A stretch of DNA of 64,000 bases, taken from Billgrantia montanilacus (GTDB taxonomy: Bacteria > Pseudomonadota > Gammaproteobacteria > Pseudomonadales > Halomonadaceae). Both the position numbers and the translations under genes were made by a program. Of the stretch, positions 45,298 to 54,847 are shown piece by piece. Location of the stretch: contig NZ_QPII01000001.1 of the NCBI RefSeq assembly GCF_003336675.1, positions 62,001 to 126,000 on the forward strand. Direction: 5' to 3'. The notes under the pieces are model-generated. The model ran no database searches. It saw only the letters and a program-made list of their open reading frames with translations, and was not told where the DNA came from. Position 1 is the stretch's first letter; every line of letters starts with the position of its first letter.

Positions 45298-46617
45298 ATG
45301 AATTCTGCTCTGCCCCCCTTCGATCCTGCCATGGACGTGGCGGCCTGGCTGCGACGGCTTGCCGATGTCGCCGTTGCCGCCGTGCACCCGGATACGCTGG
45401 TGGCCGACCTGCTGCCCGACCCGCCGCCGGGGCGCACCGTGGTGGTCGGTGCCGGCAAGGCCGCCGCTGCCATGGCGGCGGCCCTGGAACGCGCCTGGCA
45501 GGACCGCTGCCCCGAGGCGCCGCTCTCCGGCCTGGTGGTGACCCGTTACGCGCATGGTCTTCAAGGGCTGGATGTCGAGTGCTCGACCATCGAGGTACTC
45601 GAGGCGTCGCACCCGATGCCCGACGACCTGGGCGAGAAGGCGGCCCGGCGAATGCTCGAGGCGGTCGAGGGGCTCACCGAGGATGATCGCGTCATCGCAC
45701 TGATCTCCGGTGGTGGCTCGGCCCTGATGACGCTGCCGACACAGGGCATTTCCCTGGCCGAGAAGCAGGCCATCAACCATGCACTGCTGCGCTGTGGTGC
45801 GCCGATCAGCCAGATCAACACCGTGCGACGCCACCTCTCCGCGATCAAGGGTGGTCGCCTGGCGGCGGCCGCCCACCCCGCCCAGGTGGTGACCTGGCTG
45901 ATTTCCGACGTGCCGGGCGATGAGGCGTCGCTGATCGCCTCCGGGCCGACCCTGCCCGACAGCTCGACGCCGGCGGACGCCCTGGCGGTGCTCGAGCAGT
46001 ACGCCATCGACATTCCCGACAGCGTGCGCCATCACCTGCAGGAGAGCCGTGACGCCCCCTCACCGCAGGATGACGCTTTCGTCCGCGACGACAGTGTGAT
46101 GCTGGCTCGAGCCCGCGACGCCCTGGAAGCAGCCAGACAGGCCGCCGAGGCCGCGGGCATCACGGTGAGCGTGCTGGGGGACGACCTGGAAGGCGAAGCT
46201 CGCGAGCTGGGCCGGGCCCAGGCGCGCCTGGCGCTGGATGCGGCTGCCGAGAACGGCAGGCCACGGCTGATCCTCTCCGGTGGCGAGACCAGCGTCACGG
46301 TCAAGGGGGACGGCCGCGGAGGGCGCAACGTGGAGTATCTGCTGGGTCTCTTCGGTGCCCTGGAAGGCGCTTGGGGCATTCATGCACTGGCCATCGACAC
46401 TGACGGCATCGACGGCTCCGAGGATAATGCTGGCGCTCTGTTCGGCCCCGACGACTGGAACCGCGCCAGGGAGCTCGGCCTCGATCCCGCCGAGTACTTG
46501 TCGCACAACGACGCGTATACTTTCTTTCAGGCGCTGGACCGGCTCATCGTTACCGGGCCGACTCGAACCAACGTCAACGACTTCCGTGCCATTCTGGTCT
46601 TGCCGAGGACATCATGA
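45298..46617 (+). CDS. ttuD: Glycerate 2-kinase (MOFRL family)
   Basis: 439-aa MOFRL-type glycerate kinase making 2-phosphoglycerate. Motifs: [75 protein letters not shown] and the C-terminal [18 protein letters not shown] and [13 protein letters not shown]. The stop overlaps the pyk start (ATGA), indicating coupled translation. GAGGTG precedes the ATG. Confidence 0.94.
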   Translation: MNSALPPFDPAMDVAAWLRRLADVAVAAVHPDTLVADLLPDPPPGRTVVVGAGKAAAAMAAALERAWQDRCPEAPLSGLVVTRYAHGLQGLDVECSTIEVLEASHPMPDDLGEKAARRMLEAVEGLTEDDRVIALISGGGSALMTLPTQGISLAEKQAINHALLRCGAPISQINTVRRHLSAIKGGRLAAAAHPAQVVTWLISDVPGDEASLIASGPTLPDSSTPADALAVLEQYAIDIPDSVRHHLQESRDAPSPQDDAFVRDDSVMLARARDALEAARQAAEAAGITVSVLGDDLEGEARELGRAQARLALDAAAENGRPRLILSGGETSVTVKGDGRGGRNVEYLLGLFGALEGAWGIHALAIDTDGIDGSEDNAGALFGPDDWNRARELGLDPAEYLSHNDAYTFFQALDRLIVTGPTRTNVNDFRAILVLPRTS

Positions 46618-48101
46618 CGCTTCCCCCCCATGCCCCCATCCATGACCCCCTTCGCCGCACCAAGATCGTCGCCACCCTGGGGCCGGCCAGCGACCGCGAT
46701 GGCGTGCTGGAAGCGATGATCGAGGCCGGCGTCGACGTGGTGCGCCTCAATTTCTCTCACGGCTCCGCCGACGATCACCGCCAGCGCCTCGAGCGGGTGC
46801 GCGAGATCGCCGCCCGCCTGGGCCGGGCCGTGGCCGCCCTCGGCGACCTGCAGGGCCCCAAGATCCGCATCGCCCGCTTCAAGGATGGTCCGGTGACGCT
46901 CGAGGAGGGGCAGTCCTTCCTGCTCGACATGGCGCTGGACTCCGATGCCGGTGACGTGACCCGGGTCGGCTGCGACTACAAGACCCTGGCCGACGACGTC
47001 GTCCCCGGCGATCGGCTGCTGCTCGACGACGGCCGGCTGGTGCTGCATGTAAACCGGGTGGCCGACCACCTGATCCACACCAGCGTGGTGGTGGGCGGCA
47101 AGCTCTCCAACAACAAGGGCATCAACAAGGAGGGTGGCGGCCTCTCGGCCCCGGCGCTCACCGACAAGGACCGCGCCGACCTCAAGACCGCCATCGACAT
47201 CGGCGTCGACTACCTGGCGGTCTCGTTCCCGCGCAGCGCCGCCGACATGCACGAGGCACGCGAGCTGTTGGGCGAGGCGGGGAAAGAGATCGGCCTGGTG
47301 GCCAAGCTCGAACGTGCCGAGGCGGTGGCCGATGTGGCCACCCTGGACGGCATCATCGAGGCCTCCGAGGCGGTGATGGTGGCCCGCGGCGACCTGGGGG
47401 TGGAGATCGGCGACGCCGAGCTGATCGGCATGCAGAAACGCATCATCAAGCGCGCCCGTACCCTGAACCGGGCGGTGATCACGGCAACGCAGATGATGGA
47501 GTCGATGATCACCTCGCCGCTGCCCACCCGGGCCGAGGTGTTCGACGTGGCCAACGCGGTGCTCGACGGCACCGACGCGGTAATGCTCTCCGCCGAGACC
47601 GCCGCCGGCGACTTCCCGGTGGAGACCATCGCGGCGATCAACCGCGTCTGCCTCGGCGCCGAGCGCGAGAGGATCGCCCAGGAGTCCGGCCACCGCATCC
47701 ACGAAGGCTTCTCGCGGATCGACGAGACCATCGCCCTGTCGGCGATGTACGCCGCCAACCACCTCACCGGCGTGGCGGCCATCGCCTGCATGACCTCCAC
47801 CGGCTATACGCCGCTGATCGCCTCGCGCATCCGCTCGGGCCTGCCCATCGTCGGCCTGGCCCACAGCCCGGTGGCGCAGCGGCGCATGGCGCTCTACCGC
47901 GGCGTGGTCTCGCTGCCCTTCGACACCAGCGGGATGACGCCCACCGAACTCAATGAGCGAGCGCTGGCGCTGCTGGTCGAGCAGGGCATTGCGCTGCCCG
48001 GGGACCATGTGATCCTGACCCGGGGCGATCACATGAACGCCCACGGCGGGACCAATACCCTGAAGATTCTCGACGTGAACGAACAGCACCAGAGCCGGTA
48101 A
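46614..48101 (+). CDS. pyk: Pyruvate kinase
   Basis: 495-aa pyruvate kinase. [37 protein letters not shown], the Mg/substrate motif [13 protein letters not shown] and [20 protein letters not shown] are all present, with the C-terminal allosteric domain complete. Coupled by 4-bp overlap to glycerate kinase, it completes glyoxylate to glycerate to 2-phosphoglycerate to PEP to pyruvate (enolase is encoded elsewhere). Probably a pathway-dedicated isoenzyme. Confidence 0.96.
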   Translation: MTLPPHAPIHDPLRRTKIVATLGPASDRDGVLEAMIEAGVDVVRLNFSHGSADDHRQRLERVREIAARLGRAVAALGDLQGPKIRIARFKDGPVTLEEGQSFLLDMALDSDAGDVTRVGCDYKTLADDVVPGDRLLLDDGRLVLHVNRVADHLIHTSVVVGGKLSNNKGINKEGGGLSAPALTDKDRADLKTAIDIGVDYLAVSFPRSAADMHEARELLGEAGKEIGLVAKLERAEAVADVATLDGIIEASEAVMVARGDLGVEIGDAELIGMQKRIIKRARTLNRAVITATQMMESMITSPLPTRAEVFDVANAVLDGTDAVMLSAETAAGDFPVETIAAINRVCLGAERERIAQESGHRIHEGFSRIDETIALSAMYAANHLTGVAAIACMTSTGYTPLIASRIRSGLPIVGLAHSPVAQRRMALYRGVVSLPFDTSGMTPTELNERALALLVEQGIALPGDHVILTRGDHMNAHGGTNTLKILDVNEQHQSR

Positions 48102-48120
48102 CGCCCAAGGGGCGAGATCT

Positions 48121-48130
48121 TTGTATACAG
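48121..48130. promoter_or_regulatory. TTGTATACAG box before a GntR gene
   Basis: TTGTATACAG, matching nine of ten positions of the TTGTATACAA palindrome, 77 bp before the GntR start and 20 bp after the pyk stop. Confidence 0.6.
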
Positions 48131-48206
48131 AAACCCTGTTTTGTGTGGCCAGCTTGTGGGAAACATGCGAAGGTATTCTCATGACGCAGACCGGAGAGGC
48201 CGTATC

Positions 48207-48941
48207 ATGAGCAGTATCTGGCAGGAGGAGATCGCCGCAGAGACGCGAGCGGGTGGGCGTATCAGCGACCGCTTCATCGTCGACAAGGTGCGCAAGGCCG
48301 TGCTGACGCAGCGTCTGCCGCCGGGTACGCGCCTGCCGGAAGTGGCCCTGGGCGATATCTTCGGCGTGAGCCGCTCGGTGGTGCGCAAGGCTCTGACGCG
48401 GCTGGCCGCCGACTACGTGGTCACCCAGCAGCCCAATCAGGTGGCGCGGGTAAGGGCGCCCAGTATCGAGGAGACCCGGGAGACCTTCGCCGCCCGCCGG
48501 CTGGTGGAAGGCGAGGTGGCTGCGCTGCTGGCGGGCCGGCTCGACGAGACGCAACTGGCGACCATCGCCTCCCTGGTCGAGCGCGAGGCCGAAGCCCATG
48601 CGTGTGGCGACGAGCCGGCCCGGATAGAGCACTCCCTGGCCATTCACCACCTGATGGCCGAGCATTCCCCCAATCGTGTGCTGGGAGCCATGCTCACCGA
48701 CCTCATCCTGCGCACTTCCATCGTCATCGCGCTCTACAAGCGTGCCGGTCTGGCCAGCTGCTACCTGACCGAGGACCACCCGGCACTGCTGGCACACTTG
48801 CGGACCGGTGACAGCGAGGCGGCCCGGCGCTGCATACACGATCACCTCCAGGCGCTCGAGAACCTGCTCGACCTCAGCTCCCGGGAGACACGGATCGACC
48901 TCATGGCCATTCTCGGTCAGCGGGAGGGAGTCACCGAATAG
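48207..48941 (+). CDS. GntR/FCD regulator next to the glycerate operon
   Basis: 244-aa FCD-GntR regulator of the same subgroup as the one at 27823. Winged helix RFIVDKVRKAVLTQRLPPGT, LGDIFGVSRSVVRKALTRLA, then an FCD domain with IEHSLAIHHLMAEHS and DHPALLAHLRTGDSEAARRC. GGAGAGG fixes the start at 48207. The TTGTATACAG box upstream links it to the purine/ureide sites; which of the two paralogues binds them is open. Confidence 0.86.
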   Translation: MSSIWQEEIAAETRAGGRISDRFIVDKVRKAVLTQRLPPGTRLPEVALGDIFGVSRSVVRKALTRLAADYVVTQQPNQVARVRAPSIEETRETFAARRLVEGEVAALLAGRLDETQLATIASLVEREAEAHACGDEPARIEHSLAIHHLMAEHSPNRVLGAMLTDLILRTSIVIALYKRAGLASCYLTEDHPALLAHLRTGDSEAARRCIHDHLQALENLLDLSSRETRIDLMAILGQREGVTE

Positions 48942-49092
48942 GATTCCTCTAGGCCCGGCGTCGGCAGTGACCGGCGCTGGTCGAGGCTTGCGCCGGATCA
49001 TGCCGGCGGCAAGATGGCGGCCGGGCGGCTTTACCGGCCATGCCTTCCTGACTGACAATGCCGACACTCCACGGGGCAATCGGTAGCTTGCG

Positions 49093-49902
49093 ATGAACGC
49101 ACTCCTGCGCTGGGGGCTGGCCGTCTGGCTGGTCCTCTCCTTCTCTCCGGCCCAGGCCGGCGTCCCCACCGTTGCCGCTGCCTCGGATCTTCAATTTGCC
49201 CTTGCCGAAGCCGCCCGGCGCTTCGAAGCCGACACCGGTCAGCGTCTGCGGCTCAACTTCGGTTCTTCGGGCAACTTCCGCCGTCAGATCGCCCAGGGAG
49301 CACCGTTCGAGCTCTACTTGTCGGCCGATGAGGCCTACGTGCATGCGCTGCATGCGGAAGGGCATACCGAGGATGCCGGCGTGGTCTACGCCATCGGGCG
49401 GCTGGCCTGGCTACAGCGGGCCGGGCGCAATGACCTGCCGAGTAGCGACGACCCGCTGGCCGCGGTACGCGAGGCCCAGGCGATACACGCCCAGGGCGAG
49501 GGGCGACCACGCATCGCCCTGGCCAACCCCGACCACGCCCCCTATGGCGTGGCGGCAAGGCAGGCGCTGGAACATGCCGGACTGTGGGCCGACAGTGCTT
49601 CCCTGCGGATACTCGGCGAGAACGTGTCCCAGGCGGCCCAGTTCGCTCTCTCCGACGACGCCCGTGGCGGTCTGGTGGCCTGGTCCCTGGCATTGGCCCC
49701 CGAGCTCGGTGAGCGCAGCGAGTTCGTGCTGATTCCCGAAGCCTGGCATGAGCCGCTGGTACAGCGCATGGCACTGGTCAGGGGCGCAGGCGACACAGCC
49801 CGCGCCTTCTATCACTGGCTCCAGCAGGACGAGGGACGTGAGATTCTTGCCGACTACGGTTTTCGTCTCCCCGGGGCCGATGTCGACACCGAGGCGCCCT
49901 GA
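49093..49902 (+). CDS. modA: Molybdate-binding protein ModA
   Basis: 269-aa periplasmic molybdate receptor with a short signal peptide ending AQA. TVAAASDLQFALAEAARRFE, LRLNFGSSGNFRRQIAQGAP and ALANPDHAPYGVAARQALEH are the ModA core. The next gene starts at its last stop-codon base. It supplies molybdate for enzymes such as xanthine dehydrogenase, which the purine pathway in this region would need. Confidence 0.94.
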   Translation: MNALLRWGLAVWLVLSFSPAQAGVPTVAAASDLQFALAEAARRFEADTGQRLRLNFGSSGNFRRQIAQGAPFELYLSADEAYVHALHAEGHTEDAGVVYAIGRLAWLQRAGRNDLPSSDDPLAAVREAQAIHAQGEGRPRIALANPDHAPYGVAARQALEHAGLWADSASLRILGENVSQAAQFALSDDARGGLVAWSLALAPELGERSEFVLIPEAWHEPLVQRMALVRGAGDTARAFYHWLQQDEGREILADYGFRLPGADVDTEAP

Positions 49903-50570
49903 TGGACTGGACGGCCCTCTCTGTCTCCCTGCGCCTGGCGCTGATGACCTGCCTGCTGTTGATCCCGGTGGGGCTGTGGCTGGGCCGCACCCTGGCCCGG
50001 GCGCGATTTCGCGGCAAGTCGCTGTGCGAAGCGCTGGTGGCGCTGCCGCTGGTCATGCCGCCCACGGTGCTGGGCTTTTACCTGATGATGAGCTTTGGCC
50101 GCGACGCCCCATTCGGCGCCTTCTGGCATAGCTTGACCGGCGAGGGGCTGAACTTCACCTTCAGCGGTATCCTGCTCGCCTCACTGGTGGCCAGCCTGCC
50201 CTTTGCCGTGCAGCCGATCCAGCGGGCCTTCGAGGCGATACCCGCCAACCTGAGCGAGGCGGCCTGGTGCAGCGGGCTCTCCCCCTGGCAGACCTTCCTG
50301 CGCATCGAGCTCCCGCTGGTGTGGCCCGGCGTGATCTCGGCCCTGGCGCTGACCTTCGCCCATACCCTCGGCGAGTTCGGCGTCATCCTCATGGTGGGGG
50401 GGGCCATCGACGGCGAGACCCGCACCCTGTCCATCGCCATCTACGATCGGGTCCAGGCCTTCGACGAGACCGGCGCCGGCATCATGTCGGCCATGCTGCT
50501 GCTGGTGTCGTTCCTCACCATCGGCGTGGTCTACGGGCTGGCGGGCCGGCGGAGGTGGCGTTATGCCTGA
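49902..50570 (+). CDS. modB: Molybdate ABC transporter permease ModB
   Basis: 222-aa inner-membrane permease with five or six membrane segments and the coupling motif EAAWCSGLSPWQTFLRIELP. Start overlaps the modA stop by one base and the end overlaps modC by 8 bp, so the three genes are one translational unit. Confidence 0.95.
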   Translation: MDWTALSVSLRLALMTCLLLIPVGLWLGRTLARARFRGKSLCEALVALPLVMPPTVLGFYLMMSFGRDAPFGAFWHSLTGEGLNFTFSGILLASLVASLPFAVQPIQRAFEAIPANLSEAAWCSGLSPWQTFLRIELPLVWPGVISALALTFAHTLGEFGVILMVGGAIDGETRTLSIAIYDRVQAFDETGAGIMSAMLLLVSFLTIGVVYGLAGRRRWRYA

Positions 50571-51702
50571 TTGGCCCGGCAGGTCCCCGGCCTCGCCAGG
50601 GGCGGGTCGGCTGACGGTATCGCTGCACCAGCCCGGGCCGATCCCCCTGGCTGCGGATTTCTGCTGTGAGCCGGGTGAGCTGCTGGCGCTGGTGGGGCCC
50701 TCAGGCAGCGGCAAGACGACCCTGCTGCGTGCCATTGCCGGTCTTTACCGGCCGGCTGAGGGGCGCATCGACTGCGGTGGCGAGACCTGGCTGGATACCG
50801 CCCATGGCGTTGTCCGCAGGCCCCAGGCGCGTCGGGTGGGCGTCGTCTTTCAGGACTATGCGCTGTTCCCCCACCTGAGTGCCCGTGACAACGTCAAGTT
50901 GGCGCTGGGCCATCTCGAGCCCGGCGGGCGCAGCGCCTGTGCCGACGACTGGCTGGGCAGGATGCGCCTGGAAGGACTCTCTGATCGCTACCCGTCCCAG
51001 CTCTCCGGTGGCCAGCGACAGCGGGTGGCGCTGGCCCGGGCGTTGGCGCGCGAGCCCCGGGCGCTGTTGCTGGACGAACCCTTCTCGGCGGTGGACCAGG
51101 TGACACGGCGTCGCCTGCAGCGTGAGCTGGCCCTGCTGCGCGAGCAGATTCACATTCCGATCCTGCTCGTGACCCATGACCTGGACGAGGCAGTGGCATT
51201 GGCGGACCGGATCTGCGTGCTTCACGGTGGCCGTACGCTGCAGGCCGATGTTCCCGAGAGACTGTTTCGCCACCCGGCCAGTGCCGAGGTGGCGCGACTG
51301 CTGGATCGCCATAATATCTTCGAGGGGCGGGTCGTGAAGGTCGAGGGCGAGCGTCGGCTGCAGTGGGGGCCATGGTTTCTGCAGGTGGCCCATGGCCTGG
51401 AGTCGCTGTCCCCCAGGCAGCGAGTCGCCTGGTACCTGCCCGACTCCGACGTGGTGCTTCACCGCCGCGACCGGCCTTCACGCGGGGAAAGGGAGAACCC
51501 GGTGACGGGGCGTATCGGCGAATTAGTGGTGCTGGGTGGCATGACGTCGCTGACGCTGGTCTTCGACCATGGCCCCGAGACCCTGCGCTTCGATATCGCC
51601 ACCCATGCGGCCCGTCGCAACGGGCTGGCCCGTGGTGAGTGGGTGCAGGTATCCCTGCTTGCGGCGGGAATTCACCTGCTGCCCCAAACCCAAAGGGATT
51701 GA
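50563..51702 (+). CDS. modC: Molybdate ABC transporter ATPase ModC
   Basis: 379-aa ATPase. Walker A GPSGSGKTT (residues 45-53), Q-loop FQDYALFPHL, signature LSGGQRQRVALARAL, Walker B LLLDEPFSAVD and switch His in LVTHDLDEA. The C-terminal third holds a molybdate-binding (TOBE/MOP-like) regulatory domain. The overlap with modB indicates coupling. Confidence 0.94.
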   Translation: MPDWPGRSPASPGAGRLTVSLHQPGPIPLAADFCCEPGELLALVGPSGSGKTTLLRAIAGLYRPAEGRIDCGGETWLDTAHGVVRRPQARRVGVVFQDYALFPHLSARDNVKLALGHLEPGGRSACADDWLGRMRLEGLSDRYPSQLSGGQRQRVALARALAREPRALLLDEPFSAVDQVTRRRLQRELALLREQIHIPILLVTHDLDEAVALADRICVLHGGRTLQADVPERLFRHPASAEVARLLDRHNIFEGRVVKVEGERRLQWGPWFLQVAHGLESLSPRQRVAWYLPDSDVVLHRRDRPSRGERENPVTGRIGELVVLGGMTSLTLVFDHGPETLRFDIATHAARRNGLARGEWVQVSLLAAGIHLLPQTQRD

Positions 51703-51711
51703 GGATACGAT

Positions 51712-52248
51712 ATGACACCGCTTTATCGGTCGGGGCTCTCTACACGCGCAAGCCTGGCGCTGCTTCTTCTTGTGGCCGTCGTCATGCTGGTGTGGCGCTG
51801 GCCTGCCGTGGCCGAGTCGACGACGGCGCTGGAGCGCCAGCCCCTGCGGATCGATGCCGGCGACGAGGTCTTTCGGCTCGAGGTGGAGATGGCGCGAACA
51901 GGGGACGAGCGTCGCATTGGGCTGATGGATCGCGACTCGCTGGCGCCCGACGCGGGCATGCTGTTTCTTTATGACCGGGTTCAGCCCCCGCAGAGCGGCT
52001 TCTGGATGTATCGGACCCGTATTCCGCTGGATATCGCCTTCATCGATGCCCGGGGCCGTATCGCCACGATCCACACCATGGAACCCTGTCCATCGGACAC
52101 GGCCCGGGAGTGCCCGGCGACACTGGCCGGTGCATCCTATCAGGCCGCGCTGGAGGTGAATGCCGGCTTTTTTGCCGAGCGTGGCATCGAGGAGGGGGCC
52201 TGCGTGGTCTGGCCCGGCCGCAAGGAGGGATGCTCAGCGGCCGACTAA
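51712..52248 (+). CDS. DUF192 family exported protein
   Basis: 178-aa protein with an N-terminal membrane anchor (SLALLLLVAVVMLVWRWPAV) and a DUF192 beta-barrel domain: FRLEVEMARTGDERRIGLMD, MLFLYDRVQPPQSGFWMYRT and IPLDIAFIDARG. The function of DUF192 proteins is not established. GAGGATACGAT precedes the ATG, 10 bp after modC. Its 3' end overlaps the convergent EamA gene by 15 bp. Confidence 0.85.
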   Translation: MTPLYRSGLSTRASLALLLLVAVVMLVWRWPAVAESTTALERQPLRIDAGDEVFRLEVEMARTGDERRIGLMDRDSLAPDAGMLFLYDRVQPPQSGFWMYRTRIPLDIAFIDARGRIATIHTMEPCPSDTARECPATLAGASYQAALEVNAGFFAERGIEEGACVVWPGRKEGCSAAD

Positions 52249-53091
52249 GGCACGAAAGCGAATCACGATCAGCGCCACGCCGGCGATGACCATGGCACCA
52301 CCGACGGCGATATGGGCATTGAGCTGCTCCCCCAGCAGCACGATGCCCAGCACCACCGCCCCCGCCGGCACCAGCAGGCTCAGTGGCGCCAGCCGGCTGA
52401 CTGCGTGGCGGCGTAACAGGCCGTACCACAGGCCATAGGCGACGATCGACGACATCACGGCGGTATAGAACACCGCTCCCCAGCCGAACAGGCCCGCCTG
52501 GCCGATGGCTTCCATCTGCCCCTTCTCGAGCCACCAGGAGCCCAAACCCACCTGCGGAATGGCGAATAGTGCAACCCAGCCAGCCAGCGCCATGGGGGCG
52601 ATATTGGGGCCTTTCTTGATCAACAGCTGAGAGATCGCCCAGCCCAGGGCGCTGAGCAGCAGCAGTGCCATGGGCAGCGGAGAGGGCAGGCTGGGACCAC
52701 CGGCGAGTATCACCACGCCGCCGAATGACAGTGCGAGGCCCACCATGCGCTTGGCACTCAGGCGTTCGCCCAGGAATATCACTGCCAGCAGGGTGGCGAA
52801 AGGAGTCCCCATCTGCACCAGCAGCGCACCGGTACCCGCCTCGGCCTGGCGTAGCCCGATGAAGAGCAGGGCGAAATGGAGCGTGCCGAAGGTCACCGAA
52901 AGCAGCAGCAGGAAAGGCAACTGATGTCTGGCAACCGGGTGGAAGGGCACCAGCAGGGCGGCGACCAGGATGAAGCGCAGAGTGGTCAACAGTAGAGGTG
53001 GAAGTTCCGCGACCCCCAGCTTGATGACGATGATGTTCAGGGCCCAGATGGTGACGATCACCAGGCCGAGCAATAGATCGCGAAGGGGCAC
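52234..53091 (-). CDS. EamA/DMT-superfamily exporter or transporter
   Basis: 285-aa ten-span membrane protein with two EamA repeats (LLLGLVIVTIWALNIIVIKL, GALLVQMGTPFATLLAVIFL, and the second starting around LLLLSALGWAISQLLIKKGP with SLLVPAGAVVLGIVLLGEQL). Commonly exports amino acids or metabolites. It starts with GTG, preceded by AGGAAA. No neighbour indicates substrate. Confidence 0.87.
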   Translation of the reverse strand: MPLRDLLLGLVIVTIWALNIIVIKLGVAELPPLLLTTLRFILVAALLVPFHPVARHQLPFLLLLSVTFGTLHFALLFIGLRQAEAGTGALLVQMGTPFATLLAVIFLGERLSAKRMVGLALSFGGVVILAGGPSLPSPLPMALLLLSALGWAISQLLIKKGPNIAPMALAGWVALFAIPQVGLGSWWLEKGQMEAIGQAGLFGWGAVFYTAVMSSIVAYGLWYGLLRRHAVSRLAPLSLLVPAGAVVLGIVLLGEQLNAHIAVGGAMVIAGVALIVIRFRALVGR

Positions 53092-53247
53092 GAGCGGGTT
53101 TCCTTGGACGGTACGGCCTGGCGAGGGTAACAGCGACGCCGGCAGTCGTCGCGTTATGCCAATGACGGTCTATCATTCAACGCGGGACTTCGTAGAATAT
53201 TGAAGCGTAACATGTCCCGGATTGTATCAACCCAGAACGACAATCGC

Positions 53248-53270
53248 GGCCGGTCTTCTCTGAACCGGCC
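53248..53270 (+). promoter_or_regulatory. Hairpin in the leader of the second TRAP operon
   Basis: GGCCGGT...ACCGGCC with CTTT after it, ending 20 bp before the binding-protein start. It may be a terminator for upstream transcription or a leader attenuator. Confidence 0.45.
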
Positions 53271-53290
53271 CTTTGCTGCAAGGACACGTC

Positions 53291-54310
53291 ATGACATCCG
53301 CTAGTCGACTCACTCGCTTCGCCGCGGCCCTGGCCGGTGCCGCCGTGCTGACCGCATCGCTTTCGGCCTCCGCAGTTCAGGCCCGAGAACTCTCCGTCTC
53401 CACCGTGCTGTCCGATGCCTTCCCCTGGGGGCAGGCGGCAGAAAAGTGGGCCGAGCTGGTGGAGGAGCGTACCGAGGGCCGCCTGACCCTGCGCGTCTAC
53501 CCCAACTCCCAGCTGGTGGCCGGTGACCAGACCCGCGAATTTTCCGCCATGCGCTCAGGGTTGATCGACATGGCCGTGGGCTCGACCATCAACTGGTCGC
53601 CGCAGGTCCCGGAGCTCAATCTCTTCTCCCTGCCTTTCTTCATGCCTGACGAGGCGGCGGTGGATGCCGTGACCGGCGGTGAGGCCGGCAAGATGATCTT
53701 CGAGGCCATCGAATCCCGCGGTGTGGTGCCGCTCGCCTGGGGTGAAAACGGCTTCCGCCAGGTCTCCAACTCCCGCGGCCCGATCAGCGAGCCGGGCGAC
53801 CTCGAGGGCCTGAAGATTCGCGTGGTGGGCTCGCCCCTGTTCCAGGATACTTTCAACGCCCTCGGTGCCGACCCTACCCAGATGAGCTGGACCGACGCTC
53901 AACCGGCGTTGACCACGGGTGCCGTCGATGGCCAGGAGAACCCCCTCTCTGTGTTCGACGTGGCGCGGATCGACCAGGTGGGCCAGGAGCACCTGACGCT
54001 GTGGAACTACATGAACGATCCGCTGATCTTTGCCGTCAACCAGCGCATCTGGGATTCGCTGGACGAGGAGGACCGGGAGATCCTGCGTGAAACTGCCGTC
54101 GAGGCCGGTGAATGGGAGATCGCCATGACCCGTGAGGAGGAGAGCGAGCGTCTCGCCGCTATCCAGGAGCGTGGGGTCGAGGTGACAGAGCTGACCGAAG
54201 AGCAGCATCGCGCCTTCGTCAGTGCCACCGCCAGCGTCCACGACAAGTGGATCCCTCGGATCGGCCAGGAGCTGGTCGAAGCGGCCCGTGCCGACATCGA
54301 GGCGCGCTGA
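53291..54310 (+). CDS. TRAP transporter substrate-binding protein (DctP family), second system
   Basis: 339-aa periplasmic receptor with a signal peptide ending AVQA. DctP signatures: LVAGDQTREFSAMRSGLIDM, WGENGFRQVSNSRGPI, LKIRVVGSPLFQDTFNALGA and ALTTGAVDGQENPLSVFD. AAGGA precedes the ATG at 53291. It is about 30% or less similar by eye to the first receptor, so it binds a different ligand, probably another carboxylate. Confidence 0.93.
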   Translation: MTSASRLTRFAAALAGAAVLTASLSASAVQARELSVSTVLSDAFPWGQAAEKWAELVEERTEGRLTLRVYPNSQLVAGDQTREFSAMRSGLIDMAVGSTINWSPQVPELNLFSLPFFMPDEAAVDAVTGGEAGKMIFEAIESRGVVPLAWGENGFRQVSNSRGPISEPGDLEGLKIRVVGSPLFQDTFNALGADPTQMSWTDAQPALTTGAVDGQENPLSVFDVARIDQVGQEHLTLWNYMNDPLIFAVNQRIWDSLDEEDREILRETAVEAGEWEIAMTREEESERLAAIQERGVEVTELTEEQHRAFVSATASVHDKWIPRIGQELVEAARADIEAR

Positions 54311-54320
54311 ACCCGGCTGA

Positions 54321-54348
54321 GGCCGGCACCCCGGTGGGGGGGGCCGGC
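54321..54348 (+). terminator. Hairpin between second TRAP receptor and permease
   Basis: GGCCGGCACCCC...GGGGGCCGGCC folds in the 57-bp gap, matching the position of the 10513 hairpin in the first TRAP operon. Probably stabilises the receptor mRNA. Confidence 0.55.
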
Positions 54349-54367
54349 CCGCTCTCGCGAGGCTTGC

Positions 54368-54847
54368 ATGAAATTCTCTCCTGATGCCCGGCCGGAACGC
54401 TGGCTGGGCTCCCTGGCGTTGGCGATCATCTCGCTGATCAGCCTGGGTAACGTCATCACACGCTATGTCACCGGCGGTTCCCTGGCCTTCACCGAGGAGT
54501 TCTCGGTATTCCTGCTGGTGGTGCTGACCTTCGCGGGGGCCTCGGTGGCGTTGCGACGTAACGGCCATATCCGTATCGGCCTGCTGGAGCGCGCCCTGCC
54601 GGCAGGCCCGCGAAAGCTGCTGATCCTCTTCCAATGGCTGTGCGGCGCCCTTGTGCTGGGAATGATCGCCTGGTTCGGTGGCAAACTCACCTGGGAAGAA
54701 TATCAATGGCAGTCGCTGTCGCCGGGGCTAGGCCTGCCGCAGTGGTGGTATCTGGCCTGGCTGCCGCTGCTGGCGGCGGCCATGTTGATACGCCTGACGC
54801 AGCAGACCCGTGATCGCCTGAGCGGGAGGCTCGAGGATGAGCCCTGA
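54368..54847 (+). CDS. TRAP transporter small permease (DctQ family), second system
   Basis: 159-aa four-span membrane protein: SLALAIISLISLGNVITRYV, FTEEFSVFLLVVLTFAGASV, RRNGHIRIGLLER and WWYLAWLPLLAAAML. The F-x-E-E-x-S pattern is diagnostic of DctQ. Its end overlaps the large permease gene by 11 bp. Confidence 0.9.
   Translation: MKFSPDARPERWLGSLALAIISLISLGNVITRYVTGGSLAFTEEFSVFLLVVLTFAGASVALRRNGHIRIGLLERALPAGPRKLLILFQWLCGALVLGMIAWFGGKLTWEEYQWQSLSPGLGLPQWWYLAWLPLLAAAMLIRLTQQTRDRLSGRLEDEP

Noticed and set aside
46527-49169. 880-codon open frame on the reverse strand
   Set aside because: Antisense to pyk and a GntR gene; low-complexity His/Gly/Gln-rich sequence without a recognisable domain.
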